Assembly: GCA_015499985.1 (NCBI GenBank)
Contig: JAAAUF010000089.1
Span: forward strand, 50,648-69,099
DNA from: Haplosporangium gracile
Lineage: Eukaryota; Mortierellomycota; Mortierellomycetes; Mortierellales; Mortierellaceae
Reading direction: 5' to 3'
Length of the DNA stretch: 18,452 nucleotides
Positions 1 through 11,000 of this stretch are shown here, piece after piece. The translations under genes and the position numbers were made by a program. The notes below the pieces were generated by a model that saw only the letters and a list, made by a program, of their open reading frames with translations, ran no database searches and had not been told where the DNA came from. How positions within the stretch are numbered: the first letter of the stretch is position 1; each line of letters opens with the position of its first letter.

Positions 1-123
1 CTCCTAGAAGTCATTTTGTTCCACTCAACCCCCTCTTGCCAGACCCACATCATTTTCGTGGTATTTCAGGGATTTCACACATGTGCAGTTGAGGCGTGGC
101 GGGAACAAAATGACTTCTAGGAG
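1..123. repeat. 22-bp perfect inverted repeat (hairpin or MITE-like)
   Basis: Bases 1-22 are the exact reverse complement of bases 102-123, with a 79-bp centre. A second short pairing inside (24-29, CTCAAC, with 88-93, GTTGAG) extends the possible stem. The sequence is therefore a long hairpin or a tiny element with terminal inverted repeats. The left arm starts at base 1, so a longer arm and any target-site duplication on that side cannot be judged. No coding potential is seen inside. It is not an obvious simple terminator because the loop is too long. Confidence 0.75.
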
Positions 124-697
124 ACAGGTAGCAGGGCGATGAGAGGAAGGCAGGGAGAAATAGATGTGAAACACTTTTTTTTTCCCCAATGACCAGGGGG
201 TGGAGCAACAAAGAATGGTTAATAGGCAGGAAAGGGGACGAAAGGTATAAAGAAGGAAAAGAGGGGAGAAGGGGACATACGTCCCCTCATTCGTCGAAAC
301 CAAGGCACCATTGCATCATTGTTGTCGTTTTAGGATAGTTTGTTCATTAAAAGTTAAACGCTTCATGAGTGGCAGAAACTACGTTCGTAAAGATGGGGAG
401 GTAAATGGCTCATACTGATCGATCTATTCTGATTGATAGTGCGTATGCATGTAAGGAGTTGTAAGCCCAGTCTGAAGAGCTAGGGGAAAGAGAGGTATGT
501 CGTCCAACTGCGGTCAGGTCGCGTAGGCATGGTTACATGATTAAAGTGTCTTGTCTGCTTGGATATGCAAGGAGAGCATGAGCTGTACGACGGCCATCAA
601 AAAAGTAAAAAGGGAGGAAGGGTAAGTAAATCGATTACATCCATCATCTAAGTAAATCCCTTTCCTATTTGATACTTTCAGCGCACAATAGTAAAAC
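124..697. other. Intergenic / 3' flank of the aquaporin gene
   Basis: No convincing gene is seen here. The part next to the aquaporin (about 530-697) may contain the last intron and a short final exon of that gene, because its frame stops inside a GTAAGT motif (701-696 on the minus strand). I could not find a single acceptor that gives a convincing aquaporin C-terminus. The rest is purine-rich on the plus strand and has no recognisable RNA gene. Confidence 0.5.
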
Positions 698-1601
698 TTA
701 CTGAAGGCACCCAAAGGCGACAAAAAAGGGTGCAACAGCTGGTACCCAAAAATAAAACCCCTGCTTCGAGAACGCCTCCGTCCCCCACCCCGCAACCGCA
801 ACAAACATTCTCGGTCCCCAATCCCTAGCAGGGTTCAGCGCAAACCCCGTTTGTTGCCCCAATCCCAATCCAATAGTCGGCAGTGTCATTCCCACAACCA
901 CAGGTTGGCATCTCGAATCTGCGGGCGTGATCCCTCGGCCCTCGAAGATGGCCAGGATGACGAACACGAGAAAGTCAGTGCCAAGGAAGTCTGCAAAGAA
1001 GCCGACGATGAGGGAGGTAGTGGGGGTTTGAAGGCCTGTGATGAAGATCCCAATGGTGTGGGAGGGGTCTTGATGGGAACGGATGGCGGGTTCATTGAGG
1101 GTGTAGATGATGAGGGCGCCGGCAAATGGGCCAGAGGTTTGAGCGACCCAGAAGAGTGGCACGTCGAAGTAGCTGAAACTGCGGAAGACGGACAATGCCA
1201 GTGTCGCTGTGGGGTTCAGGTGCGCTCCCTGGATTTGTTTGAGATCGTGGAGTAGAGTAGAAAGAAGTAAGAAAGTGAAAATGCGATTTGTATCAAGAAG
1301 CACAAGATAAGTGGGATACGAAACATGTATGCGGTTAATGTATGCAGAGTAGAGTTGTTTTGACTTTTTTTTCATTCGTGTGCTGTACTACCGAGATGAG
1401 ATGAGAGGAGGAGACACAAAATAAACTTACCGAGCTGCCATCGACGGCACAGATGGACAGGGTTAAAGACATGCCGCAGATGGCCGACATGATCGCCCAA
1501 GAGCTGTTAGTTGTCAGCGTTAACTTGGCAATGGCTCCGAATCTAAACGCCACCAGAATTGCAGTCCCCACAAACTCTGCTGCCGCCTTCCGAAGCTGCA
1601 T
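698..1601 (-). CDS. Aquaglyceroporin (MIP family channel), spliced
   Basis: A membrane channel expected to pass glycerol and/or water across the plasma or vacuolar membrane. I read two exons: 1601-1431 (MQLRKAAAEFVGT, first transmembrane segment) and 1228-698, joined by a 202-nt GT-AG intron (GTAAGT donor, phase 0). The join gives SSGAHLNPT, the first half-helix motif with NPT (residues about 62-64) in place of the usual NPA. The second motif is GFALNPARDWGPR (about 189-193); the Asp after NPAR is typical of glycerol-conducting members. The LGTDFLVFVILAI segment matches the family's fifth helix. Length is about 233 residues, slightly short for the family (about 250), because the frame ends at GCLQ within the last helix. 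That stop overlaps a GTAAGT donor, so a further small exon is likely. The start at 1601 puts about 8 residues before AEF, which is normal for the family. The family call is firm; both ends are uncertain. Confidence 0.88.
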
Positions 1602-4043
1602 TTATTTAAGAAAAACAGCGTCGATCGCAAAGGAAAAAAACGTAGTGGATTATTGTTAAGGCTAGAAATGAAAAATTAAGCATTGGGCTACGTTGCAAAG
1701 TAACCTTGTCAGTGAGTAGAAGTTAATTTCGGTGACATACTTTGTAACGAGTGGATGCCCGCTTGCAGTTGGGAGTGTTGTTACTGGAAGAGGGAGTTCA
1801 TCGCGAGTCTCGATGGAGCCGAGTTGACCACCAGATTCTATCAAGGCTTCGAGAGAAGAACTTCGTGAAAACGAAGATGGACGAGGAATAGAGGGAAGGA
1901 AAATTAAAGCGAAGAAGAATCCAAAGAATAAGAGCAACAAGAAATGAAGACAATCTTTGGTTTTGTAGGAAAATAAAACTTTCTCGTAAGGCTCGAAAAG
2001 AAAGGAATAAATGAGGGGGTGTATCTGCAGCTGACATGAAAACAGCCAGCCCTTTTGGCTTCTTCTTTATTGTTGTTATGGTTGGTTTATATGTTGAGCC
2101 GGTTATGTTATGCTGGTTTGTTGTTTGATCCAAGAATTTTGGCTACTCCTAAACCAATTTGCCAGGCGATCTACTGATTGTGACGGCTTCATTGTCGGTT
2201 TCATCGCAAACGCGTCCAGGATGCCTCGCCCCAGCCCAACGCGTACTAATTCTAAGCAGTTCGCGTCCGTCCTGAGGGTCACTACTCTACTCTCTACTCA
2301 TTCCTCCCTCTTTACACCTACCTCGACGCATAGCATCCTTTCCGCGTAGTCTTGCATCCGGACGCAGCCGTCGGAGATATGATGATGCTGATGATGGACC
2401 CAGGACAAATTAGCGCAGCTTTTTTTTTTCTTTTATTGTCCTGTACTGGTTTAACTGAGTGGAAGGACGCGCTAAAACCGGTATGGTCCCTCCCCATATG
2501 CCATCTATTTTATTATTTTGTACCTTGGAAGGAAGGACCTTGCATCAAGGGTTAATGTCCCCGTGTTGTTGGCCCACACTCACCCTTGAGAGCCTTTTCT
2601 TTCTTACTTTTGTCGTCTGCTCTTTGAACAAAGCTGTAACTCATCAAGGGATGGTGAAAAAAAACAAATGAGAGGGGGAGAACAAACGGCTCAAGGTTGC
2701 AACCTTCTTTGAGGCTATATTCTCTCCCCTCCCCTTGGAGTTCATATAAAAAATCACATAATAAAGTATATGAGATGATACATGTTTTTCTATTGTTTGA
2801 CTGGGACTACATTGTTTTCGTATATCTGTCCTCGAATTTATTCCCTTTTGATTAGCCTTTGCTCAAAGGTGCAGAAAGAGTGCCATAGAAATAGAGAGCA
2901 AGAGGGTAATGGTTCAGTCGTAGAAGTATCTTTTAGGAGTAAGAGTGGAGGAGCGATGAAGGAAAGGGCTAGGCGCTGAGGGTTTATGAAGATGATACTT
3001 GAGAGAGAGGGGAGTGCGAGTTAAAAAGTCATAGCACGGACGAAACATAAGCAAGGGAGAGAGACAGGGCTGACATCGAGGGTGGGAAGGAAGGAGGGAG
3101 GGGAAAGGGAGACAGATCGCAAATGTAACCACCTCCGTCTCCCTTTCTGGTTCTAAAGCCTGGACTACTCTTATCTTTTTTACGTCTCTCTCTATTTTTG
3201 ATCCGGGTTGGTTTTTTTCCTTTGCGATCTGGCTTTGATTGCCTGCGAGAGGACTACGTTGTCACCAAGGAGAGGAAGAGAAAGCCACAGAGTGACTTGG
3301 CTTGCATTTCTTTTTTTTTCTTTTCTCATGGGAGCGAAGGGAAAGGGGACTGGATGTGGTGAATTTTAGGTCACAGACACAGTTTGATTCTTCGGTGGTC
3401 ACATCGTTAAGACAGAGCAGGGGAACATCGTTTTTTGTGGATTGAACACATCAATGGGAAGTCGGGCGTAAAGAAAGTGAGAGCATTTCCCTTTAAGAGC
3501 CATTGAAGGTCAAAGAAAATCCTTACTTATCCGATCAGAGCGCTGAATGAATGAAACACAGCAATGAATGCAAGACTGAGTTTTACCATTCGAAGCAGAC
3601 ATACATCTCATTCACCCTCGTCTGCTCATGTTCGTCACTCTTTTTTCCAGCAACAACTTTCTCTAATTTTTTCCGTTTTGAGCGTTGATTCCACGTTGCA
3701 CCAGATAGAACAAACAAACCTCACATTTATTCGTTGTGACACCACCCACTAGGACCGCCACTACTTTTTCGATTCTATCGTTTAGAATTGAGCTGTTCTA
3801 GTGTCAACCATTTCGCCGATCTGCAGGAAGCACAGAAAGAACACTGCTTTGCTGATCTATTTCACGGGAGTCCACAAACCGGGCAACTGAACAATTGGCG
3901 CGCACTTGATGGAGGTAACCAGCAAGTAAGAGAGCGAAGAGCAGGAACTAAAGAGTCAATGAGTGAGAGAGGAAGAGAGGAGAGTGAGTGAGTGAGAAAG
4001 AGAGAGATGCGGATTGTCGAATGCTGATCTGAACTTGACTTGT

Positions 4044-4062
4044 GTTTGTTTGTTTGTTTGTT
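4044..4062. repeat. (GTTT)n microsatellite
   Basis: About 4.75 perfect copies of GTTT, in the spacer upstream of the RhoGEF gene. No further role can be read from it. Confidence 0.9.
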
Positions 4063-4182
4063 GACGTGGACAGGGTGTTTCTCCATAGATCCCCACGTCA
4101 CAACCCAACAAATGGCCTCTTTATCAGAGATGGATAGAATACACTTAGAACAGCCATAAGGGAACAACCCATTGTCCACACC

Positions 4183-4210
4183 CAACCAACAACCAACAAC
4201 CAACAACCAA
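4183..4210. repeat. 7-bp tandem repeat, four perfect copies
   Basis: CAACCAA is repeated exactly four times (28 bp). Runs of CAA-type repeats are also common in the coding part of the adjacent RhoGEF gene, but this copy is intergenic. Confidence 0.92.
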
Positions 4211-4459
4211 GACCCATCCCCGCAATTTACATTAGTGCGCAAAGTCGTTATGGACAAGCTCATTAAGCACAAAACCATCCCTTGCGTTCGTTCTGCATCG
4301 TTTTGAGTATGTGCATTTTTGCCAGGTGGATTTGCTCTGAACACTTTTTTTTGGCTTGAATGGACCACTGTTCCACTGAATTATGGCTATTCGCATTTGC
4401 ATCCACTGCAGGTCAACCATGTCCCTTCCCGCAATAAACACTGCCATCTCCTCAATTCC

Positions 4460-4790
4460 TCATTTGTTTCCTTTTACACTTCTCTTCTCTCTTCACTCAT
4501 TCTTCCCAGTCACCACGTTTTTTTTTATCTTTCCTTCCCTCTACTGTCGACACGATCACGCTAGGCCAACTGAATGCTTGCAAAAGCAACCGATAACACA
4601 AATAATAATCCTTCTGTCTCATTCCTGCCTTCACTCGCTCTCGTTCATTGCCTCATGCCTTAATATCCACTCTGATGGTTACCCATTCTCTCATCCTTCT
4701 CTCTCATCCTTCTCTCTCATCCCTCTCTCTTTCATTTCCTTGCCCCTTTCCTTTCTCTCTTTCCTTCTCTCGCTTTCCACTTGAGACTCC
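4460..4790 (+). promoter_or_regulatory. Pyrimidine-rich tract upstream of the RhoGEF gene, with 13-bp tandem repeat
   Basis: The plus strand is almost continuously C/T-rich for about 300 bp, ending roughly 260 bp before the preferred RhoGEF start. It includes three tandem copies of TCTCTCATCCTTC at 4687-4725, the third with one mismatch. Long CT tracts upstream of the transcription start are common in fungal promoters, so a promoter or leader role is likely but inferred. No clear TATA box could be assigned. Confidence 0.45.
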
Positions 4791-5053
4791 TTGGCTGAGT
4801 TTGATCTGGCAACTTGTTGTGCGAATACTCCTACTCTATCTTATCTGCCTAGCTAATAATTTTTTCACCGTTGGGCAAGCAACAACAAATAACAAAAATA
4901 ATTACACCGACATCTTCATAGCGAATGTTCAACCTACACCGCTCACCCGATGCCCTCCTCTCTCCATGCTCACGAAAATCCAACACCAGCCCAACAGGAC
5001 ACCACACTCACTACAACACCACTACACCTTCCTCTCATCATTCAACAGGCACG

Positions 5054-8000
5054 ATGGCCGCCTCTGCGTCCACCCCTTCCTTTTCGTACCTTCACGGAAC
5101 TGCACCGTCATTACCACTCTCGACAACTTGTAGAAGGGTCGGATCGGAACCTCTCTCTACTATTACAACTACTCCAGCACCTCTCTCGCCTTCTCTCAGA
5201 CAGAGAGCGAGTTATACACGGCGATCTCAAAAGGCAATGCACAGGGCTGCTGTCCGACGCATCATCACAGTATCGAACCAACAACAGCAACAGCAGAAGC
5301 AACAACAAACCTTGACATGTCGATCCTCGCTAGCTCCTCAGCTGTCTCTGCGTGCCTCTGAATTGTCTCGACTGGGAGTGGTGACACAGGCCGTGCTCAA
5401 GGATCATCCTTGCTTGAGCAGCGGTTGTCCGTTTGACAATAACAACGGACAACAGCAACAGAAGCAACAGCATGTCCAGAGACCTTTTTCGTCTCCCTCC
5501 TTCACTTCAACAACAATCCCAACAACAAGAAAAAAAACAAAGCAACTAATACCTCCTTCAACCACGACTCCAAGGGTTGTCACCGCCTCCTGCTCTTGCC
5601 CAGCGACGACGACGACAACGCCAACTTCAATCTCAATATCATCCAGTTCAACGGCCTACTATTCAGTAACGTCCTCGTCCCCCCTGCATACAGCAAATAG
5701 CAATCATAGCAATTATGCCAACACCAGCATTCATTCCTCAACCTTCCTTCCTTCCTCCGTCCCTTTTCCTTCTTCATCCCCACCATCGTTGTCGTCCTGT
5801 CCTAATGTCAACTGTATCAACAACAACAGTACCACTGTTACTCCCTTTCAATCACACACAGACTCTTTATCTTCTTATTCTTTATTGAACGACAACTCCT
5901 CTCTCATTCATCGTTCACCCCCCTCCTCCACGAGGCGTTCGGATTCCACAACACTCAGTCGTCAACATGCCTCCTATCGACATAATAAACCACGCATACA
6001 ACAACAACAGCACAGCGGTTCTGTTTCTGCACCTGCAACAACAGAAACGCCTTGGCGTGCCTTGCACACCTCCCCTCTACTGTTGGACCAGGAAGAAGAC
6101 AAGGCAGCAATTGATACTCGACGGCACTCGGCAGGAGAGAGCGTATGGAAAAAGATTATCCAACCTACCGGCGAGACTCTCTTTAGACGGCTACGGTCTG
6201 GATCCACACCAACAACTTCAAGAACAGCAACAACGATGGCACCAAGAGAATCGAGCTTCAAGTCCCAGAAATCTCCCTCACGGATCTCAACAACACCCAA
6301 TGCTTGCTTTTTCTCTGTCACGACCCAAGTCCCACAACGCCACCGACAATCCCAAGTTCCTAAATCGACGCCCCGATTATCCGAGGATCAAAATCTCACC
6401 AATCGCCTCTATCCTCAGGAGATCGAGTGCAGCGCTAGCATCCGGGATGGCGATGACGATGATGCGTCGAAGTGCTTTTACAGTGCGGCTAATGATAATA
6501 ACAATGGGTGGATCAAGGACGTCGATGTCTATAGCCATCAATCGCGCTGGTCTCCTTTTGGTAGGTCTACATCCACTTTCCTCTCCCTCTCCTCGCTCGA
6601 TTTTTCTCGTAATGCCGTTTTTGAGTTTGCAGCACACCAACTTTGCCCCTCCCTTGCCTTTGACGCCTTTACTCTCCACCCCTTCTCACTCACACTTATC
6701 CTTTCTCTCACCCTTTTTGGATACAAACTATTAAAATCTACAGGAGTGACACAAAATACCAACCAAGCGACTATGGACTTTACATGGCCACAACACACAA
6801 TTCGGGCACCATGTTCACGACCCCTTCCTCAGGGGAGGTCTCGTCGATACAGGATCGGGGATGACTTTGCTGTTCAAAAACGGCCAAATACCCGCCTTTT
6901 GCAGCTTGAACAACAACAACACCAGCAGCAGGAGCAGCAGAATTCCGAGGAGACACACCAACCAATACCTTCACGGATACAACCAGATATTCCTCGCCAG
7001 AGAAGACAACTCAGTGTACGATACATGCGCTACCTCTCGACTAAGCCTCTCCCTGTTCTCTCACGCTCCACTTCCACATCCAAGGGTCGGAAACGCTCAA
7101 ATGGTCCTGCTATAACCACAACAGCCTCTAAATATTTCGGATCTAATCTGCAGCTCAACAAACCCCTCCCTCCAATCCCCAACGCTGTCAACCCCTGCAT
7201 CGGCGGGTTTCCTCTCGGTGAGGAATGTCTTGATGGTCTGTTTGTACCACAGGACGGCTATCATGAGACGATATCGAATAGGAAGGGCGTTGGGGCTGCA
7301 AGTTCTTCTTCGTCGCGCCGAGGGAGCAAGCAAGAACTGCATGCGTCCTTGTTGCAGAAGAGTGGCAGGTCTAAGGAGGCGATTGATTCAACCATGGTTG
7401 GGACAGCGGCCATGGTGGTGGCGAGAGGAGGAGGGGAGCAGGACCTGTGTGGTGATGGTACCCCTTGGGTTGATGGATCGGAGAGTAAAGATGAACTGAT
7501 TCAGACTAATGCCTTGGGCGAACCATCAACCATGTCCAGGGATAAGTGGTTTGCGCCCTCCAAGGGGGACGCATTGAGGAAGGACAAGAGCAACGACAAG
7601 GACGAGATCAATGGTCAAGGTAAAAAATTGACTCTTCCTGCTGCAGACGACAGCGGGCGTTCTTTTTCAACACCAACAACATCGACAACAAAGGATTCAC
7701 TTCTTGCTTCAACTTCCAACAACAAACACAACACATCTCCGACATCCGTCACCGCGTTGTCTCTTAAACGCCTCGAGTCTTTTCAATTCCCCTTGCGAAA
7801 GAGCTCTATCGAGAAGGACTCAATGGCAAGGCCTGGACTCCATCAGTACCATCATCACAGTCATCACCACAGCCTGCCTTACAACACCGCCACTGCTACC
7901 CACGCACATCGCCTGAGCAAGGCCGCTTTTGATGCCCACCATCAACCTCTCACCGCTTCGGATCTTGTCCGTCAAGGTCTTAGTCCCACCCCTCACTCCA

Positions 8001-11000
8001 ACACCACATCGAGCGCTCCTTCTACAACTTCACCTGCAGGCTCAGCACCAACTCTTCATAGCGACGCCGAATCAGGACAGAGCTCTCTTGATGACAATGG
8101 CACTTCGTTTTCGACCACAACATCACAAGGAAGCAAAGAGTCGAAGCCTGGTGTAAGCAACCGACGACATGATACTGCATGGACTTCAGAGAGGTCCCGC
8201 CGACAAATAGGTCGACGACGTCTTTTGAGACGAAGTGATAGCTGTAGCAGCATCTCCCACCATCGTCCTTCTCTCAGCTTCAACTCCTCCAAAAAAGCTC
8301 TCTTGAGTCTTCAAGCCCGTCGCGTCAACAAGCCTGATGCCAAGGTCCACCTCCTACCCGAGATCCTGACCACTGCCACTGGCTCTATCACTTCTACCCT
8401 CGGACCAGCAGTCCGAGCCATCCCTCAAGGAAGGATCGATGCTCAGTTGGAGGGTAGTGGAAACGACGGGCTTCTCTCGGGATTGGAGACCCCTGTAGCC
8501 ACAGTAGTCTTGTTGGACACTGTTTTCAAGACCGCGACACTACCCACGTTGTTTTGTGAGCCCCCAGTGTTGGCCCCGGCTACTGTTGCCAAGGTCGTTG
8601 CCACTGCCGGTATGGCATCTGCGGTCGTCGATTTTCCTCAAGACAACACGGACTATCAGCTCCGCGTCTCGGAGAAGGATCGCGTCGTCGTCGACAGTAT
8701 CTTAATTGAGCTGACTGCTGCCGAGACCTTTCCGTTGGAGACCAAGACCATGGACGGTAACGATATGGTTGCAGGCGGAGACGTCTCTCAGACAGGTGTT
8801 TCCGTTCATGGAGACGATGGTAAAGGCGAACAAGGAATTAAGTCGACAACAACAACGGCGGCAGTAGTGGTTCATGAATCGACTCTCAGAGAAAAGCCGC
8901 CACCTTTGTCAGAAACCAATCTGTCAACAGCCTTGACAGCCTTCAAGCTCGAATCAGGACCAGTGATCGACGCGGGTGAGATCAAGCGGTTTGTCAAACG
9001 CTCTCATGCCCTGCAGGAACTCGAGGCGACCGAACAAAGTTATGTTAACGACCTCGACGTCCTCGCTCATGTAAGTTTTCCAATTTACTCTTTTTTTGGT
9101 TTTAAGCTCTGCGTTCTTGCCTTTACTCCTTGTAGTCAATGCGAAAATTAAGGTCTTCTTTTTGATTTTTTTTTGCGTTTTGACTGATTCTAGGTTCACT
9201 TGCGGATCTTGGAGACAAAGTCATGGTTCCCTCAGAACGTGCATGCAAGTATGCATCGATGCGTCATTAGTCTCTTGGCCCTTCACCGCAACTTCCTCTC
9301 GCAGATCCAAGCCTGCAAGACCAGCGAGATTGACCACGAGAAACGCGCGCCGCTCACGGTCTACAGCGCCCTTGAGGTTTCTTTCCAGGCTTTGGTAAAC
9401 AGCAAAGCAGCCACATACATGTCACGCTACTTTGACGCGTTTTTTTTTTCATTTGTAAATTTTTTCGAACCGCGTCGTAAAACTCATCAACAATGCCTAT
9501 GCGATTTTGCCAACTACGCTGCAATAGGGTCGGGACCATCAACTCTACAGTGAGTTCTGTGAGCTGCGGATGAGAACGGTGAACGAAATCAACAGAACCG
9601 TCGGACAGTCAATCATCGCCGGCATGCAGAAGGAGAGCAAGGAGCTGATGGCACAGCAAGGACGACCTAAATCCAGAACTGACCTCAAGGACCACCTCAT
9701 CAAACCCATCCAGCGGATCTGTCGGTACCCTCTCTTACTCAAAGAAATCTTGCGACTAACCAGCGCTGACGACCCCGAGTATGAGTTCATCAACCGGGCG
9801 CATGAGTGTATGAAGGCGCTGGCGCAGCAGATGGACGAAACTCAACGGATTACTGAGCGCAAGCTGTTGACGGAGCAGTTTCTGAAAAAATTGCCCGAGA
9901 CTAACTTCCCACGAAAGTCCGGTATCGGAGCATCACTTCACTCTGCGAGCTCTCCATCACATAACAGCGGCACTGATAGCCATCATCAGCATAAACACCA
10001 TCGCCAAGGAAGCGGCGGCGCCATCCAGCCTCTTTCTTCAACCGTAAATGGACCCTCGGAGGATCTGTTTGAGGGCGGACCCTTTGGAGAAGGCATTTTG
10101 CCAAGACCACTTTCCAAGACCTATGCAGGCACCCTGGGATCGATTGTACTTGCTGGCGCGTTGGAGTATGTGATCATGCCGGATATGCCGATCCGTTTGC
10201 GGTACTATGGATGTTTCTTGTTCGAGTCTATGCTGATTGTTGTTAAAGCTAAGAAGATGAGTCTTTATGAGCCCCGTCAGTGGCTCCCCTTGCGACTGTG
10301 TGAACTCTATGAGACAACGCGTCTGGATGGTAAGTGCATGGATCTGTAATTGTAACAAGTCACAATGTATAGGCAAGCAGCTAATTGCCTGTTGTTCATT
10401 TACTGATATTTTTGTTGACATTCTTTTCACCGTCCATCGCTGAAATAGGATATACTCGGTATGGATGGAGGATCATGTACGACCAGTTCAGGATCGACTT
10501 TGGAGCCAGCTGTGAGGCAGAACGCCAGGCATGGATGATCACCCTCCAGACTCACATCCAGGCTGCCAAACTGGCCCACGCAAGACTCCCACGAGGCACC
10601 GCTGCTCTCGAGACTGTCGTCTCGTCATTGCCCTGGAACATGGCTCGGCCTTCTACACTGCCATCTTCAGGTTCTTTGGGATCTTTGGTTGTATCTGGAT
10701 CTTCGCGACAGACCCAAGTCTATCAGCAACCTCCTTCGCCGGCCCCTTCGCCTTGGTCGACGTGCTCCTCGGCTATCCCTTCGCCTCTGATGCCTCCGCC
10801 TCCCATGGCGACTTCGTCAACCCCGAGTACGATGATGATGGCCATGTCGTTCATGACCAACTCTGGGGAGCCTGAAAAGTGGAACGACCGTGGAACTTCG
10901 GGAGTCTCGCTTGATGCTTATGCGCAGTACTATGAACATCATATTCATCCTCATTCCTATGAGCCAACCTCTGCGGAGACTTATGACCCTTCCAGAATTG

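Larger units (their letters stand above)
1602..5053. other. Long intergenic region (about 3.4 kb) without a convincing gene
   Basis: This lies between divergently transcribed genes: the aquaporin leaves to the left and the RhoGEF to the right, so it should hold both promoters. Open frames here are short, low in complexity and without recognisable domains. It contains poly-T/poly-A runs, a 14-bp perfect palindrome (2693-2706, AAGGTTGCAACCTT), GTTT and CAACCAA microsatellites, and a strongly pyrimidine-rich stretch from about 4460 to 4790. On the minus strand, a GTATGT donor near 1740 followed by CTAG and TGCAG acceptors just upstream of the aquaporin start could mark an intron in its 5' UTR. 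Confidence 0.5.

Noticed and set aside
851..1255. Plus-strand open frame of 134 codons
   Set aside because: It lies antisense to the aquaporin second exon, whose minus-strand product has clear family motifs; this frame is a shadow.
1662..1940. Possible upstream first exon of the aquaporin (minus strand)
   Set aside because: A GTATGT donor is present near 1740, but the frame it leaves (phase 2) does not fit the acceptor before LRKAAAEF, and the frame that fits has no ATG. Kept only as a possible 5' UTR exon.
2693..2706. 14-bp perfect palindrome AAGGTTGCAACCTT
   Set aside because: It could be a binding site for a dimeric regulator, but a single copy far from either start codon gives no support for a functional call.
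3862..4368. Minus-strand open frame of 168 codons
   Set aside because: It runs through the GTTT and CAACCAA microsatellites, has no recognisable domain and no supporting splice or start context.
5967..6734. Plus-strand open frame of 255 codons in another frame
   Set aside because: It overlaps the RhoGEF coding frame, and its composition follows from the CAA/CAG-rich and C/T-rich sequence; the RhoGEF frame continues with consistent exons into the DH domain.
9395..9527. Protein-like stretch inside a RhoGEF intron (VKLINNAYAILPTTLQ)
   Set aside because: It lies out of frame with both neighbouring exons unless extra sites are assumed, ends in TAG that serves as the acceptor, and skipping it gives a normal DH reading (QALGRDHQLYSEFC).
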